The translations under genes and the position numbers were made by a program. The notes beneath the pieces are model-generated. The model had not been told where the DNA came from and did not search any database. It worked only from the letters and a program-made list of their open reading frames with translations. Source: Hominenteromicrobium sp900549945 (lineage in GTDB: Bacteria > Bacillota > Clostridia > Oscillospirales > Acutalibacteraceae). From it: 64,000 nt of DNA. This document shows, piece by piece, positions 31,802 to 40,733 of the stretch; position 1 is the stretch's first letter, and every line of letters begins with the position of its first letter. The stretch is from positions 62,001 through 126,000 of the forward strand of contig CABRNK010000003.1 in NCBI GenBank assembly GCA_902472305.1, in the 5' to 3' direction.

Positions 31802-33913
31802 CTAAAGCTGTGGCACCTTGTAGAGCCGGACGCCGTTTTCGTCGTACACGCATGTAAAAAACGCGGCGAGCGCCGTTTCGTTCGCACTGAAATTATCCGT
31901 CTCGTAGGCGGAAACCATCACATAATCGACGCTGTACGCCTTGAAAAGCAGGAGGTTGCCGCCCGGATTTTGGAACATCGCCCGCATATCGGCCTCGCGC
32001 TGCTCGTAATCGAGGCCGTGGAAATAGACGTAGCTCGTCGAGCCGCAGACGATGTTGCGCCCGGTCAGCGCGGCGATCTCGTTGTTGTGGCGCATGTCGG
32101 TCAAAATCGTGTCTTCCGGTTCTGTGTTCTCCTGCACGTATGCGGCAACAGCAAGCTGACCCTTTCCGTACAGGCAGTACCCGGCGACGCTTTCACGCGC
32201 GATCGTCAGGATGGCCGAAACCGTGCAGAATACGAGGAACGCGCCGGCGAGCACCTGCCGCCCGGGCAGCCCCCGCAGCCTGCGGTACAGCTCGACGAGA
32301 TACGAGGCCGTCACGGCGCAGAGCAGGAAATATGCGGCGTAGAGCAGCTTGTTATTGTCGTACGTATTCGGCTGGAACACAACGAATTCGCAGATGAACC
32401 AGATCACGACCGCCGGGGCCGCGACCGAAAAGCTGCGCCGCCGTGCCGAAAACAGCGCGGGCAGGATAAACAGCGCCGCCGCGCCGAGATTGACGAGGTA
32501 GAACCAGAGGTAGCCGTCCGTCTGGTTGCCCCAGTTGAACCAGCCGCGCACGAACGATTCCGCGCTCGCCTGCGTGAAGGTCCATGTCAGAAGCTGCGGC
32601 ACGGCGAGCAGCAGGACAAGGAGCAGAAAAACGCCCCACGTGCGCAGCAGCGCACCGCCGAGCCCGCGGCGAAACGCGAGAAAAACGAGCGCCGCGAGCA
32701 CCAAGACAAACAGCGCGGCCGCCGCGCAGACCAGCGCGAGAAACACGGCGGAATCCCGCGGGAGCACCGCCGGGACGAGAAACTGCACCAGAACGGGCAG
32801 CGCGAGCAGCACGGCGGCCGCGTATTTCGCCGCGCGCAGCGCTTTGCGGGACGAATCGCAAAAGACGGCGCGGCAGAGCGCGAAGCACAGCCACACGCCG
32901 CAGATCAGCCCGAGCGCTAAAAACGAATGCGTGTGGATCATCACCATCGCCCCGGCAAAAATGCCCGCGGGCACAAAGTACGCCGGGCAGCGCTCATACA
33001 CCGCGCGGTACAGCACATAGAGCAGCGGGAACAGCACCGCCCAGCCGAAAAGCGTCGCGCGCTGCGGCAGCATCATGTCCACGATCACGTTGACCCAGCG
33101 GATATTCTCCTCGACAAGGTTCGTCGGCGTCTCGTAAAACGCCGTGAAAATCCGCGTGAAATTCGCACCGTTCTCACCGAGATCCGTCAAAAAGTACGCG
33201 ACGCCGAAGCCGCCGTTCAGAAAAAACAGCGCCATCGCGAGAGCGGCCTTTGCCCTGCCGCGCAGAAAACGGCTGAGAAACAGCCACGCGCCGAAAAAGA
33301 CCTGCGCCGCCGCGAACAGCATCGGCAGGAAATACGCGAGCTGCAAGGGCGCGCCGAGCAGATAGAGGCTCGAGGAAATGCTGTCGGAAAGGAACGGATA
33401 CGAGAGCTTCACGCCGGGCAGAATCGAATACATCGGCGGGAACGTCCCCTGCTCCGCGATGCTCGTGATGAAGCCGAGGTGCATGCTCATGTCACCGTAG
33501 GTGCACTGGCTCGACCAGATCTCGCCGTCCTGAACCCGGAAGCTGTGCAGCAAAAGCCCAGCAAAAACGAACCAGAGCAGCGCGGGCACGAGCAACCCCC
33601 ATTCTTTTTTGACAAAGGCCGCCGCAAGCCCCCGCGGCACGCGCAGCGCGGGGCGCCGCCGCCAGAGCGCGAGCGCCGTCACAAGCAGCAGGAGCGCGAG
33701 CGCCAGAAGATGCGCCCAAACCGAAAAGCCAAGCGCAAACGCCCAGAGCGCCGGCAGCCACATCAGAAGCACGCTGCCGGCCGCACTGCCGAGCACCGCG
33801 CGGACGTACCGCCGCTCCGTTTTGAAAAAGCACGCGGCAAGCAGCATGCCGCATGCCTGAAAGGCCAGAAAATACAGCAGCGCCAAAACGCCGCCGAAAA
33901 AATCACCGTGCAT
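31802..33913 (-). CDS. polytopic membrane protein, GT-C glycosyltransferase-like
   Basis: 703 residues with about 13-15 membrane helices. A first extracellular loop after helix 4 (DGEIWSSQCTYGDMSMHLGFITSIAEQG, then GVKLSYPFLSDSISSSLY) carries acidic and aromatic residues in the place where GT-C glycosyltransferases have their catalytic acid. The last 110 residues form a soluble extracytoplasmic domain. The arrangement resembles bacterial GT-C proteins that use polyprenyl-phosphate sugars, but I cannot name a subfamily. The ATG follows GGAGG, and a promoter lies about 90 bp upstream. It is the first gene ahead of rsmA. Confidence 0.7.
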   Translation of the reverse strand: MHGDFFGGVLALLYFLAFQACGMLLAACFFKTERRYVRAVLGSAAGSVLLMWLPALWAFALGFSVWAHLLALALLLLVTALALWRRRPALRVPRGLAAAFVKKEWGLLVPALLWFVFAGLLLHSFRVQDGEIWSSQCTYGDMSMHLGFITSIAEQGTFPPMYSILPGVKLSYPFLSDSISSSLYLLGAPLQLAYFLPMLFAAAQVFFGAWLFLSRFLRGRAKAALAMALFFLNGGFGVAYFLTDLGENGANFTRIFTAFYETPTNLVEENIRWVNVIVDMMLPQRATLFGWAVLFPLLYVLYRAVYERCPAYFVPAGIFAGAMVMIHTHSFLALGLICGVWLCFALCRAVFCDSSRKALRAAKYAAAVLLALPVLVQFLVPAVLPRDSAVFLALVCAAAALFVLVLAALVFLAFRRGLGGALLRTWGVFLLLVLLLAVPQLLTWTFTQASAESFVRGWFNWGNQTDGYLWFYLVNLGAAALFILPALFSARRRSFSVAAPAVVIWFICEFVVFQPNTYDNNKLLYAAYFLLCAVTASYLVELYRRLRGLPGRQVLAGAFLVFCTVSAILTIARESVAGYCLYGKGQLAVAAYVQENTEPEDTILTDMRHNNEIAALTGRNIVCGSTSYVYFHGLDYEQREADMRAMFQNPGGNLLLFKAYSVDYVMVSAYETDNFSANETALAAFFTCVYDENGVRLYKVPQL

Positions 33914-33992
33914 CGGAACCTCCGGTAAAGCTGATATTCAGGGCTTTGAGCCGCCGGAAAGCACCCGCCGGCGCCCAAAACCGCTTTTGTAT

Positions 33993-34021
33993 ATTCTACC
34001 ATCTGACCGAAAGATTGTAAA
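33993..34021 (-). promoter_or_regulatory. sigma-A promoter of the membrane protein/rsmA operon
   Basis: On the - strand TTTACA (34021-34016), 17-base spacer, TAGAAT (33998-33993). Confidence 0.7.
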
Positions 34022-34066
34022 GCCGGTGTTTTTCGCTTATTTTCACGCGGCGCACACATTTTTCTG

Positions 34067-34095
34067 TTGCAGAGGCAGAGAAAATCCGGTATAAT
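34067..34095 (+). promoter_or_regulatory. sigma-A promoter of the dCMP deaminase/ABC-F unit
   Basis: TTGCAG (34067-34072), 17-base spacer, perfect TATAAT (34090-34095), 37 bp before the start codon. It is divergent from the promoter of the rsmA operon. Confidence 0.8.
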
Positions 34096-34131
34096 AAATG
34101 CAATATGCTTTGAGAATCGGGGTGTCTTCAT

Positions 34132-34632
34132 ATGCGGACTGATGTCCACCGAAGAGATAAGACGAACTACTATCTTGATCTGGCGGAGACCGTCGCCCAG
34201 CGCTGCACATGCCTTCGACGTCACTACGGCGCTGTGATTGTGAAAAACGACGAGGTGATCTCCACCGGCTACGTGGGCGCGCCCCGCGGCCGGAAAAACT
34301 GCACGGACCTCGGCACCTGCGTGCGGCAGGAGCTGCACATCCCGCGCGGCGAGCGCTACGAGCTGTGCCGCAGCGTGCACGCCGAAGCCAACGCGATCAT
34401 CAGCGCCCCGCGCGACAAGATGATCGACGCGACGCTTTATCTGGTCGGCAAGGAGGCCGACACCGGCGCATACATTCAAAACGCGGTCTGCTGCTCCATG
34501 TGCAAGCGCATGGTCATCAACGCCGGTATCCGGCAGGTGGTCGTCCGCGACGACCGCGACCAATACAGAAAGATAGATGTTCAAAACTGGATTATAAACG
34601 ACGAATCCATCGAAGGTGTATTCGGCTATTGA
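34132..34632 (+). CDS. deoxycytidylate deaminase family protein
   Basis: 166 residues of the CMP/dCMP deaminase zinc fold. The zinc site is the histidine and catalytic glutamate of SVHAEANAI plus CCSMCKRMVINAGI, where the CxxC pair completes the zinc sphere. Upstream CTCLRRHYGAVIVKNDEVISTGYVGAP is typical of the ComEB/dCMP deaminase group. The enzyme makes dUMP from dCMP for thymidylate synthesis. In the second zinc motif the usual proline before the first cysteine is a cysteine. The ABC-F gene follows after 55 bp on the same strand. The ATG has GGGGTG upstream. Confidence 0.88.
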   Translation: MRTDVHRRDKTNYYLDLAETVAQRCTCLRRHYGAVIVKNDEVISTGYVGAPRGRKNCTDLGTCVRQELHIPRGERYELCRSVHAEANAIISAPRDKMIDATLYLVGKEADTGAYIQNAVCCSMCKRMVINAGIRQVVVRDDRDQYRKIDVQNWIINDESIEGVFGY

Positions 34633-34666
34633 GCCTTTGCATCGCCCGTATTCGCTGTAAAGGCTC
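34631..34666 (+). other. hairpin between dCMP deaminase and ABC-F genes
   Basis: An 8-bp stem GAGCCTTT/AAAGGCTC with a 20-base loop starts at the deaminase stop and ends 21 bp before the ABC-F start. There is no T tract, so it is not a standard terminator. Confidence 0.4.
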
Positions 34667-34687
34667 GGAAGGAATACGGTGATCATC

Positions 34688-36151
34688 ATGTCTTTGATAC
34701 AGGTTTCGAACCTGACCTTCGGCTACGAGGGCAGCTTCGACAATGTTTTTGAAAACGCCTCCTTTGCCCTCGATACCGACTGGCGCTGCGGCTTCATCGG
34801 CCGAAACGGCAGAGGAAAAACGACCTTTCTGAACCTCCTGCGCGGAAAATACGCCTACAGCGGGCACATCACGGCCTCGGTGCAGTTCGAGTATTTCCCG
34901 TTCGAGGTTAAAAACCCGGACGATACGCCGCTCGAGATCGCCGAAGCAATCGACCCGGATTTCGAGCTGTGGCGGCTCTCGCGCGAACTGAACCTGCTCG
35001 AGGTGGACGAAGGCGCGCTGTACCGCCCCTATTCGACGCTGAGCTTCGGCGAACGCACGAAGGTGCTGCTCGCGATCCTGTTCATCCGCGAAAACAGCTT
35101 TCTTCTGATCGACGAGCCGACGAACCACCTCGACACGGCGGCGCGCGGCACGCTCGCCCGCTATTTGAAAACGAAGCGCGGGTTCATCCTCGTCAGCCAT
35201 GACCGCGCGTTTCTCGACGCGGTCGTCGACCATGTGATCTCGATCAACCGTGCAGACATCACGGTGATGCGCGGCAATTTCACGACTTGGCAGCAAGAGA
35301 AGGACCGCGAGGATCAATTCGAATTGCAGCAGAGCGAGAAGCTGAAAAAGGACGTCAAGCGGCTGGAAGCGGCGGCAAAGCGCAGCGCGGAGTGGTCCGA
35401 CCGAAAGGAAAAGACCAAAAACGGCGCTTATGACAGCGGCTTTGTCGGCCACAAGGCCGCGAAAATGATGAAGCGCTCGAAATCGATCGAGGCGCGGCGC
35501 AGTGAAGCGCTCAGCGAAAAGAGCGCGCTTTTGAAAAATATCGAATCCGCCGATACAAAGCTCGCGGTCGCGACACTCCGCCACCCGAAAGCGCTGCTCG
35601 CTGAGGCGCGGGACCTCTCCGTCGATTACGGCACGGGGCCCGTTTTCCCGCCGCTGCGCTTTGAGATCCGCCGGGGCGAGCGCGTCGCCTTGCAGGGGCG
35701 GAACGGCTGCGGGAAATCGAGCATTTTAAAGCTGCTCTGCGGCGAGGACATCCCACATACGGGCACGCTGGAAACCGCAAGCGGCCTCATCGTCTCCTAT
35801 ATTCCGCAGAGCGCCGAGGGCCTCAGCGGCACGCTCAGCGATTTCTGTACCGCGGGCGGCGTCGACGAAAGCCTTTTCAAGGCGATCCTGCGCAAGCTCG
35901 AGTTCCAGCGCGCGCAGTTTGAAAAGCGGATGGAGGAGTTCTCCGAGGGCCAGAAGAAAAAAGTGCTCATCGCAAAAAGCCTCTGCGAAAAGGCGCACCT
36001 GCTCGTCTGGGATGAGCCGCTCAACTTTATCGACGTGATCTCCCGCATGCAGCTCGAAGCGCTGCTGATCAGCGCCGCGCCGACGGTCGTTTTCGTCGAG
36101 CACGACCGCCGCTTTGTGGAGAACACCGCGACGAAAATTATAGAGATCTGA
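34688..36151 (+). CDS. Lsa-family ABC-F ATPase (putative ribosomal protection protein)
   Basis: 487 residues with two ABC domains and no membrane helices. Domain 1 has the Walker A GRNGRGKTT, signature LSFGERTK and Walker B FLLIDEPTNHLD; domain 2 has GRNGCGKSS, signature FSEGQKKK and LLVWDEPLNFID. The linker between them (about 190-290) is long and charged. The N-terminus MSLIQVSNLTFGYEGSFDNVFENASF is closely that of Lsa proteins, which eject lincosamides, streptogramin A and pleuromutilins from the ribosome. The second Walker B has PLNFID in place of PTNHLD, as in that group. Start 34688 is preferred over a GTG three codons upstream. Resistance is inferred, not shown. Confidence 0.88.
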   Translation: MSLIQVSNLTFGYEGSFDNVFENASFALDTDWRCGFIGRNGRGKTTFLNLLRGKYAYSGHITASVQFEYFPFEVKNPDDTPLEIAEAIDPDFELWRLSRELNLLEVDEGALYRPYSTLSFGERTKVLLAILFIRENSFLLIDEPTNHLDTAARGTLARYLKTKRGFILVSHDRAFLDAVVDHVISINRADITVMRGNFTTWQQEKDREDQFELQQSEKLKKDVKRLEAAAKRSAEWSDRKEKTKNGAYDSGFVGHKAAKMMKRSKSIEARRSEALSEKSALLKNIESADTKLAVATLRHPKALLAEARDLSVDYGTGPVFPPLRFEIRRGERVALQGRNGCGKSSILKLLCGEDIPHTGTLETASGLIVSYIPQSAEGLSGTLSDFCTAGGVDESLFKAILRKLEFQRAQFEKRMEEFSEGQKKKVLIAKSLCEKAHLLVWDEPLNFIDVISRMQLEALLISAAPTVVFVEHDRRFVENTATKIIEI

Positions 36152-36154
36152 CCG

Positions 36155-36195
36155 AAAGCCCACCGCACCGCCGCGGCGGGCTTTCCATAAAAAAG
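36155..36195 (+). terminator. terminator after the ABC-F gene
   Basis: Stem GAAAGCCC-A-CCGC with GCGG-C-GGGCTTTC (one mismatch) four bases past the stop. It lacks a clean T run and may be partial, since the acyltransferase gene follows closely. Confidence 0.5.
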
Positions 36196-36209
36196 GGGGA
36201 TTTTGGAAG

Positions 36210-37463
36210 ATGCAAGAGGGTCGAGAACACATCGCCGTGCTCGACGGCGTGCGCGCTTATGCGGTTTTGATCGTCATGGGCTTTCACCTGTGGCAGCAGT
36301 CCTGGCTGCAAAACCTGTTCCCGAGCGATCTGCTGCGCCCGCTCGGCGTGCAGCATTTCAGCCTGACATGGCTGCCGCGCACCGGGTATATGTTCGTCGA
36401 TGTGCTGCTTCTGCTCTCCGGCTTCTGCCTGTTCCTGCCGTATGCGCGGCAGATGGCGGACCCGCTCGCCCCCGCGCCCGACGGCCCCGGCCTGTATTTC
36501 AAAAAGCGTGCTGCGCGCATTCTGCCTGCCTACTACCTGTGCCTTCTGGTGAGCCTGCTGTTTTTTGTGCGGCCCGCGCAGTACGCGAGCTTCGGCGGCT
36601 ATTTGCAGGATCTTTTCGCACACCTGACCTGCACGCACAACCTGTGGCCGCAGAGCTACCTCGGCACAAAATTTTCCGGCGCACTCTGGACGCTCGGCGT
36701 GGAGGTGCAGTTTTACCTGCTCTTTCCCCTGCTCGCGCGCATTTTTCGGCGTTTCCCTCTGCAAAGCTGGGCAGCGCTCTGCCTTGCCGCGGAGGCCTAC
36801 ATCGCCCTTTTCGCGCATCAGCCGGCGGGCGGCGCCGACCCGCTGCACATCAACCAGCTTCCGGCCATGCTCGGGGTCTACGCAAACGGCATGCTTGCGG
36901 CCGTCATCTGGTGCCGCCTGCACCGCAGGCCGGGAGCCAGCCGCCGGCAGACGGCGCTGGCCGCGACGCTCGTGTGCGCCGCCTCCTTTGCCGCGCTCGT
37001 CTGCATGTTACAGGACGGCCTCAACCGCGCGCCGGTCGTCCAGCGCTGGCAGGTCGATTTCCGGTTTCTGTTCTCGGCGGCCGCATGCGTATTCATCCTG
37101 TCGCTCGGCCTTTCCTGCCGCGCCGTGCAGTGGATTTTTTCAAACCGCGCCACCCGGTTTACCGCGCTGATCTCCTACAACCTGTACCTCTGGCACATGA
37201 CGGTTCTGCTGCAATGTAAGGCGTGGCGCCTGCCGCCCTATCCGGACGCCCCGGCGAATGCTTTCGCGTGGCCGCAGTCCGCAAACGGCGAGCCGTGGCA
37301 CCTTGCGTGGCAGATCCAGTACACCGCGCTGTTCTGGACCGCCTCCTTGGCCGTCGCCATACTCGCGACATACCTTGTGGAAAAACCGGCCGCAAAGCGC
37401 ATCCTGCGGCTTCACTTCCCGCGCTTTAGAGAAAAAGGCGCGGACCGCGCGCCCATGGCCTGA
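36210..37463 (+). CDS. acyltransferase family 3 membrane protein (OafA/YrhL-like)
   Basis: 417 residues with about ten membrane helices. The N-terminal REHIAVLDGVRAYAVLIVMGFHLWQQ holds the conserved histidine of acyltransferase 3 proteins, and the second block RTGYMFVDVLLLLSGFCLF is also conserved, followed by FKKRAARILPAYYLCL. The helices near the end (SYNLYLWHMTVLL) carry the W/H region. These proteins move acetyl or similar groups onto surface polysaccharides, peptidoglycan or small molecules. The target is unknown. It starts 14 bp after a partial terminator and may be co-expressed with the ABC-F gene. The ATG follows GGAAG. Confidence 0.9.
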   Translation: MQEGREHIAVLDGVRAYAVLIVMGFHLWQQSWLQNLFPSDLLRPLGVQHFSLTWLPRTGYMFVDVLLLLSGFCLFLPYARQMADPLAPAPDGPGLYFKKRAARILPAYYLCLLVSLLFFVRPAQYASFGGYLQDLFAHLTCTHNLWPQSYLGTKFSGALWTLGVEVQFYLLFPLLARIFRRFPLQSWAALCLAAEAYIALFAHQPAGGADPLHINQLPAMLGVYANGMLAAVIWCRLHRRPGASRRQTALAATLVCAASFAALVCMLQDGLNRAPVVQRWQVDFRFLFSAAACVFILSLGLSCRAVQWIFSNRATRFTALISYNLYLWHMTVLLQCKAWRLPPYPDAPANAFAWPQSANGEPWHLAWQIQYTALFWTASLAVAILATYLVEKPAAKRILRLHFPRFREKGADRAPMA

Positions 37464-37498
37464 TCTGCATAAAGCATACATATCCCTTAAAAGCAGAG

Positions 37499-37548
37499 CG
37501 AACGAGCCCGGCTTTTGGCATGCGCCAAGGCCGAACCCGTTCGTTTTT
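37499..37548. terminator. terminator between acyltransferase and leuA
   Basis: A branched hairpin with outer stem CGAACG/CGTTCG, inner arms GGC/GCC and TTGGC/GCCAA, followed by TTTTTC on the + strand. It can serve both converging genes. Confidence 0.6.
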
Positions 37549-37551
37549 CAT

Positions 37552-39264
37552 TTATTCCGTTCGCATATTCTCCGCCCCGGCGCGGCGCTCGAAGCGGTTG
37601 ATCGCACAGAGGATGCCCTTGATCGACGAGAGCGAGATGTTGTGGTCGAGGCCGACGCCGAAAATCGTCTCGTCGCCGCGGCTCAGCTCGATATACGAGA
37701 CGGCCTTGGAGTCCGCGCCGGTCGAAACGGCGTGCTCGCTGTAGGAAACGAACCGGTAGCCCGCGATGCCGACCGTGCTCAGCGCATTGAAAAACGCGTC
37801 GATCGGGCCGTTTCCGCGGCCGGAAAGCTGGCGGTCACGCCCGTTCACGGAGAGCACGCCGTCGAAATAGACGAGCACACGGTCGAGCTTTTCGTTCTCC
37901 TCAAAGAGACGGTAGCGCTTCAGATCGTAGGGCGCGTGCACGCGCAGGTATTCGCGCCGGAAGATCTGATAGACCTCCTCGGCCTTCAGCTCGCGCCCCT
38001 CGCGGTCGCAGACCGCCTGCACGGCCGCGCCGAACTCCGCGTGCATCTGCTTCGGCAGCGTGTAGCCGAAATACCGCTGCATCACAAACGCCGCGCCGCC
38101 CTTGCCGGACTGGCTGTTGATGCGGATGATCGGCTCGTACTGCCGGCCGAGGTCGGCGGGGTCCACCGGCAGATACGGCACCTCCCAGTATTTCGAGCCG
38201 TTCTTCGCCATGTACGTGACGCCCTTGTTGATCGCATCCTGATGCGACCCGGAGAACGCTGTGAAAACGAGCTCGCCGGCATACGGGTGCCGCTCGTGCA
38301 CGCGCATGTGCGTGCATTCCTCGTACACGCGCCGGATATGGCGCATATTCGTAAAATCGAGCGCCGGGTCTACGCCCTGCGCGTAGAGGTTCATGGCAAG
38401 GTTCATCAGGTCGCAGTTGCCGGTGCGCTCGCCGTTGCCGAAAATCGTGCCCTCCACGCGCTCCGCGCCGGCCATCACGCCGAGCTCCGCCGCGGCCGTC
38501 GCCGTGCCGCGGTCGTTGTGCGGGTGGATGCTGAGCACCGCGCAGTCCCGATGCCGCAGGTGCGTGTGGACGTACTCGACCTGATCGGCATAGCAGTTCG
38601 GCGTGGCGAGCTCCACGGTGTTCGGCAGGTTGATAATCGCCTTCTCCGCCGGCGACGCGCCGAGCGCCTCGAGCACGCGGTCGCAGATCGAAACGGCATT
38701 TTCGACCTCGGTGCCGGAGAAGCTCTCGGGCGAATACTCGTAGCGCAGGCGCATCTGCGGGTATTCCCGCCGCATCGCCTCCGCCATCGTGCGGATCAGC
38801 GAAGCCGCCTCCACGGCGATCGCGGTCACGCCGGCCACGTCCGTGTCAAAGACGACCTTTCGCTGTAAGGCCGACGTGGAATTGTAGAAGTGCAGGATGA
38901 CGTTTTTCGCCCCGCGGATCGCCTCAAACGTGCGCTCGATCAGGTGGCGGCGCGCCTGCACGAGCACCTGCACCGTCACGTCGTCCGGAATCAGGTTCTC
39001 CTCGATCAGATACCGCAGCGTTTCAAATTCCGTTTCCGAGGCCGCCGGAAAGCCGACCTCGATCTCCTTGAAGCCGATCTCTGCGAGCAGCTTGAAAAAG
39101 ACGACCTTTTGGTGCAGGTTCATCGGCGTGACAAGCGCCTGATTGCCGTCTCGGAGATCGACGCTGCACCACTGCGGCGCGCGGCGGATCACCCGGTCGG
39201 GCCACGTGCGCTCCGGAAAATGAATCGGCTCAAACGGCCTGTATTTTTTATACCCCGTCTCCAT
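37552..39264 (-). CDS. leuA: 2-isopropylmalate synthase
   Basis: 570 residues, the long (LeuA type 2) form. The N-terminal catalytic barrel has APQWCSVDLRDGNQALVTPM (metal and substrate site), EVGFPAASETEFETLR, LSIHPHNDRGTATAAAELG (HxH metal ligands) and EGTIFGNGERTGNCDL. A linker and a C-terminal regulatory domain (about 430-550, with GNGPIDAFFNAL) bind leucine for feedback inhibition. The enzyme condenses 2-oxoisovalerate and acetyl-CoA, the first step to leucine. The start at 39264 follows GGGGGAGAG. It is last in a unit with a YARHG lipoprotein and a histidine phosphatase; leuBCD are not in the window. Confidence 0.95.
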   Translation of the reverse strand: METGYKKYRPFEPIHFPERTWPDRVIRRAPQWCSVDLRDGNQALVTPMNLHQKVVFFKLLAEIGFKEIEVGFPAASETEFETLRYLIEENLIPDDVTVQVLVQARRHLIERTFEAIRGAKNVILHFYNSTSALQRKVVFDTDVAGVTAIAVEAASLIRTMAEAMRREYPQMRLRYEYSPESFSGTEVENAVSICDRVLEALGASPAEKAIINLPNTVELATPNCYADQVEYVHTHLRHRDCAVLSIHPHNDRGTATAAAELGVMAGAERVEGTIFGNGERTGNCDLMNLAMNLYAQGVDPALDFTNMRHIRRVYEECTHMRVHERHPYAGELVFTAFSGSHQDAINKGVTYMAKNGSKYWEVPYLPVDPADLGRQYEPIIRINSQSGKGGAAFVMQRYFGYTLPKQMHAEFGAAVQAVCDREGRELKAEEVYQIFRREYLRVHAPYDLKRYRLFEENEKLDRVLVYFDGVLSVNGRDRQLSGRGNGPIDAFFNALSTVGIAGYRFVSYSEHAVSTGADSKAVSYIELSRGDETIFGVGLDHNISLSSIKGILCAINRFERRAGAENMRTE

Positions 39265-39290
39265 ATTCTCTCCCCCAGCCGCGGGCGCGT

Positions 39291-39833
39291 TCAATCTATA
39301 AAGGTGCTTTCCTCATACTCGAGGATCAGATACACGTTGTCCAGCTCGATCTGGGAAAGCCGCTCCGATGCGTTCGCATCGAACGTATCGGGGTCTACGG
39401 ACGGCGTGTACCACGGCATCGACGCAAAATAGGCGGCGAGTTCCTCATCCCGGAAAATGCGGCCGTGCCGCGCGTAGATCTCATTGCGCGCCACATTGCA
39501 TTCCCACCGGCTCAGCCCATACAGCTCCCACGCCTCGATGCGGCGCACGCTACTTTCGGGCAGCACGTAATCCGCAGAGGCCGCCGGCACCGGCGTTGCG
39601 GTCGGCGCGGGCGTCATCGTCGGCGCTGGGGTATCGGCCGGCGCAGGCACCGCGGTCGGTGCGGAGGTCGGCGCGGGCGTTTCCTCAGCGGACGCCGCGG
39701 GCGGCGCCGTCTCCTCGGCTGAGGCGACGATCTCCCGCACGGTCTGCCGCTCCGCCAGTGCGCCGAACGTGCTGCACCCGCACAGTACGAATACTAGGAC
39801 AATGCCGGCAAACAGATAAAGTAATTTTCGCAT
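39291..39833 (-). CDS. YARHG-domain lipoprotein
   Basis: 180 residues. A signal peptide with lipobox (FVLCGC) is followed by a low-complexity Pro/Ala/Thr-rich stalk of about 60 residues (repeats of PAPT/TPAPT) and a C-terminal YARHG domain: ARNEIYARHGRIFRDEELAAYFASMPWY, with the later DTFDANASERLSQIELDN. YARHG domains are found at the cell surface of gut bacteria and are thought to bind the wall or a peptide; their ligand is not known. It lies 20 bp after the phosphatase gene and 26 bp before leuA. The ribosome site GGGGAG is rather far (14 bases) from the ATG. Confidence 0.82.
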   Translation of the reverse strand: MRKLLYLFAGIVLVFVLCGCSTFGALAERQTVREIVASAEETAPPAASAEETPAPTSAPTAVPAPADTPAPTMTPAPTATPVPAASADYVLPESSVRRIEAWELYGLSRWECNVARNEIYARHGRIFRDEELAAYFASMPWYTPSVDPDTFDANASERLSQIELDNVYLILEYEESTFID

Positions 39834-39853
39834 CGCTGTTTTACACGCTCCCC

Positions 39854-40552
39854 TTATTTCTCTTCTTTTTTCCCGTAAGCGCGGTCGGCTGCCTCGCGCG
39901 CGAGGTCGATCACCGAGTATTCGCGCGCCGCGCCGCTTTCTGTCACCGGCAGCAGCTGATACACCTCTGCCGCCATGCCGCGGCTCCAGAGCATCGGGTC
40001 GATGCGCATCGAATAGCCGTGCCCGTTCTCGCACATCCAGTCCGTCATCTTGGCGCGCGGCAGGCCGTAGGCCGCGAGCAGCGTCATGATCACGCCGCCG
40101 TGCGTCACGAGCACCGCGCTTTCGTCGCCCGCCGTCATCATATTGCGCACGAGCATCTCAAAGCCGGCGCAGACGCGCTGCATGAACACGATGCTGCTTT
40201 CGCCGTTCGGCGGCGCCTCGTGCTGCCCGCCATTCATCCACGCGGTAAAGCGCGGGTCGTTTTGCAGCTCCTCGGCCTTCTTGTTCTCCCAGTCGCCGAA
40301 ATCGCACTCGGCAAGCTCCAAAATGACCTCGGGGTCCGCGGTCGGGTACAGCACCTTCAGCGTGTCGACACAGCGCACGCACGGGCTCGCGTAATACTTC
40401 ACGGCCTCGGGATACACGCCCGTTCTTTTCAGCTCCAAAAGCGCCTGCATGCCCTCGCGGGCGAGCGGCGACTGCGTGCGGCCGACATACCGGCCCTCCA
40501 AATTGCCCTCGCAGATACCGTGGCGGATCAGATGAATGGTATAAGATTTCAT
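39854..40552 (-). CDS. histidine phosphatase family protein
   Basis: 232 residues of the phosphoglycerate mutase-like fold. The catalytic motif is HLIRHGICEGNLEGRYVG (RHG histidine), with the second arginine in ASPCVRCVDTLK, the acid in ELAECDFGDWENK and the second histidine in VLVTHGGVIMTLL. The pattern fits phosphatases such as CobC-like or general phosphatases rather than true phosphoglycerate mutase, which would be longer at the end. The start at 40552 follows AAAGGA by 7 bases. It is first in the unit leading to leuA. The substrate is unknown. Confidence 0.88.
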   Translation of the reverse strand: MKSYTIHLIRHGICEGNLEGRYVGRTQSPLAREGMQALLELKRTGVYPEAVKYYASPCVRCVDTLKVLYPTADPEVILELAECDFGDWENKKAEELQNDPRFTAWMNGGQHEAPPNGESSIVFMQRVCAGFEMLVRNMMTAGDESAVLVTHGGVIMTLLAAYGLPRAKMTDWMCENGHGYSMRIDPMLWSRGMAAEVYQLLPVTESGAAREYSVIDLAREAADRAYGKKEEK

Positions 40553-40663
40553 GAAACATTCCTTTCCGGGCACAGTACCGGTGAGGCTGCGCCGCTTTCT
40601 ACGATATTCGGACGCTTTTCCCGGAAAAAATCCCATCAATCGGAAAAAAGTGCGTCCAAGCTG

Positions 40664-40692
40664 TTTACTTCTCGGATAAATTCGTTTATAAT
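40664..40692 (+). promoter_or_regulatory. sigma-A promoter of the XRE regulator gene
   Basis: TTTACT (40664-40669), 17-base spacer, perfect TATAAT (40687-40692), about 40 bp before the start. Confidence 0.75.
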
Positions 40693-40733
40693 TTACCCGA
40701 TGTTATTTTTATGCTCAGGTGGTGAACGGACAG

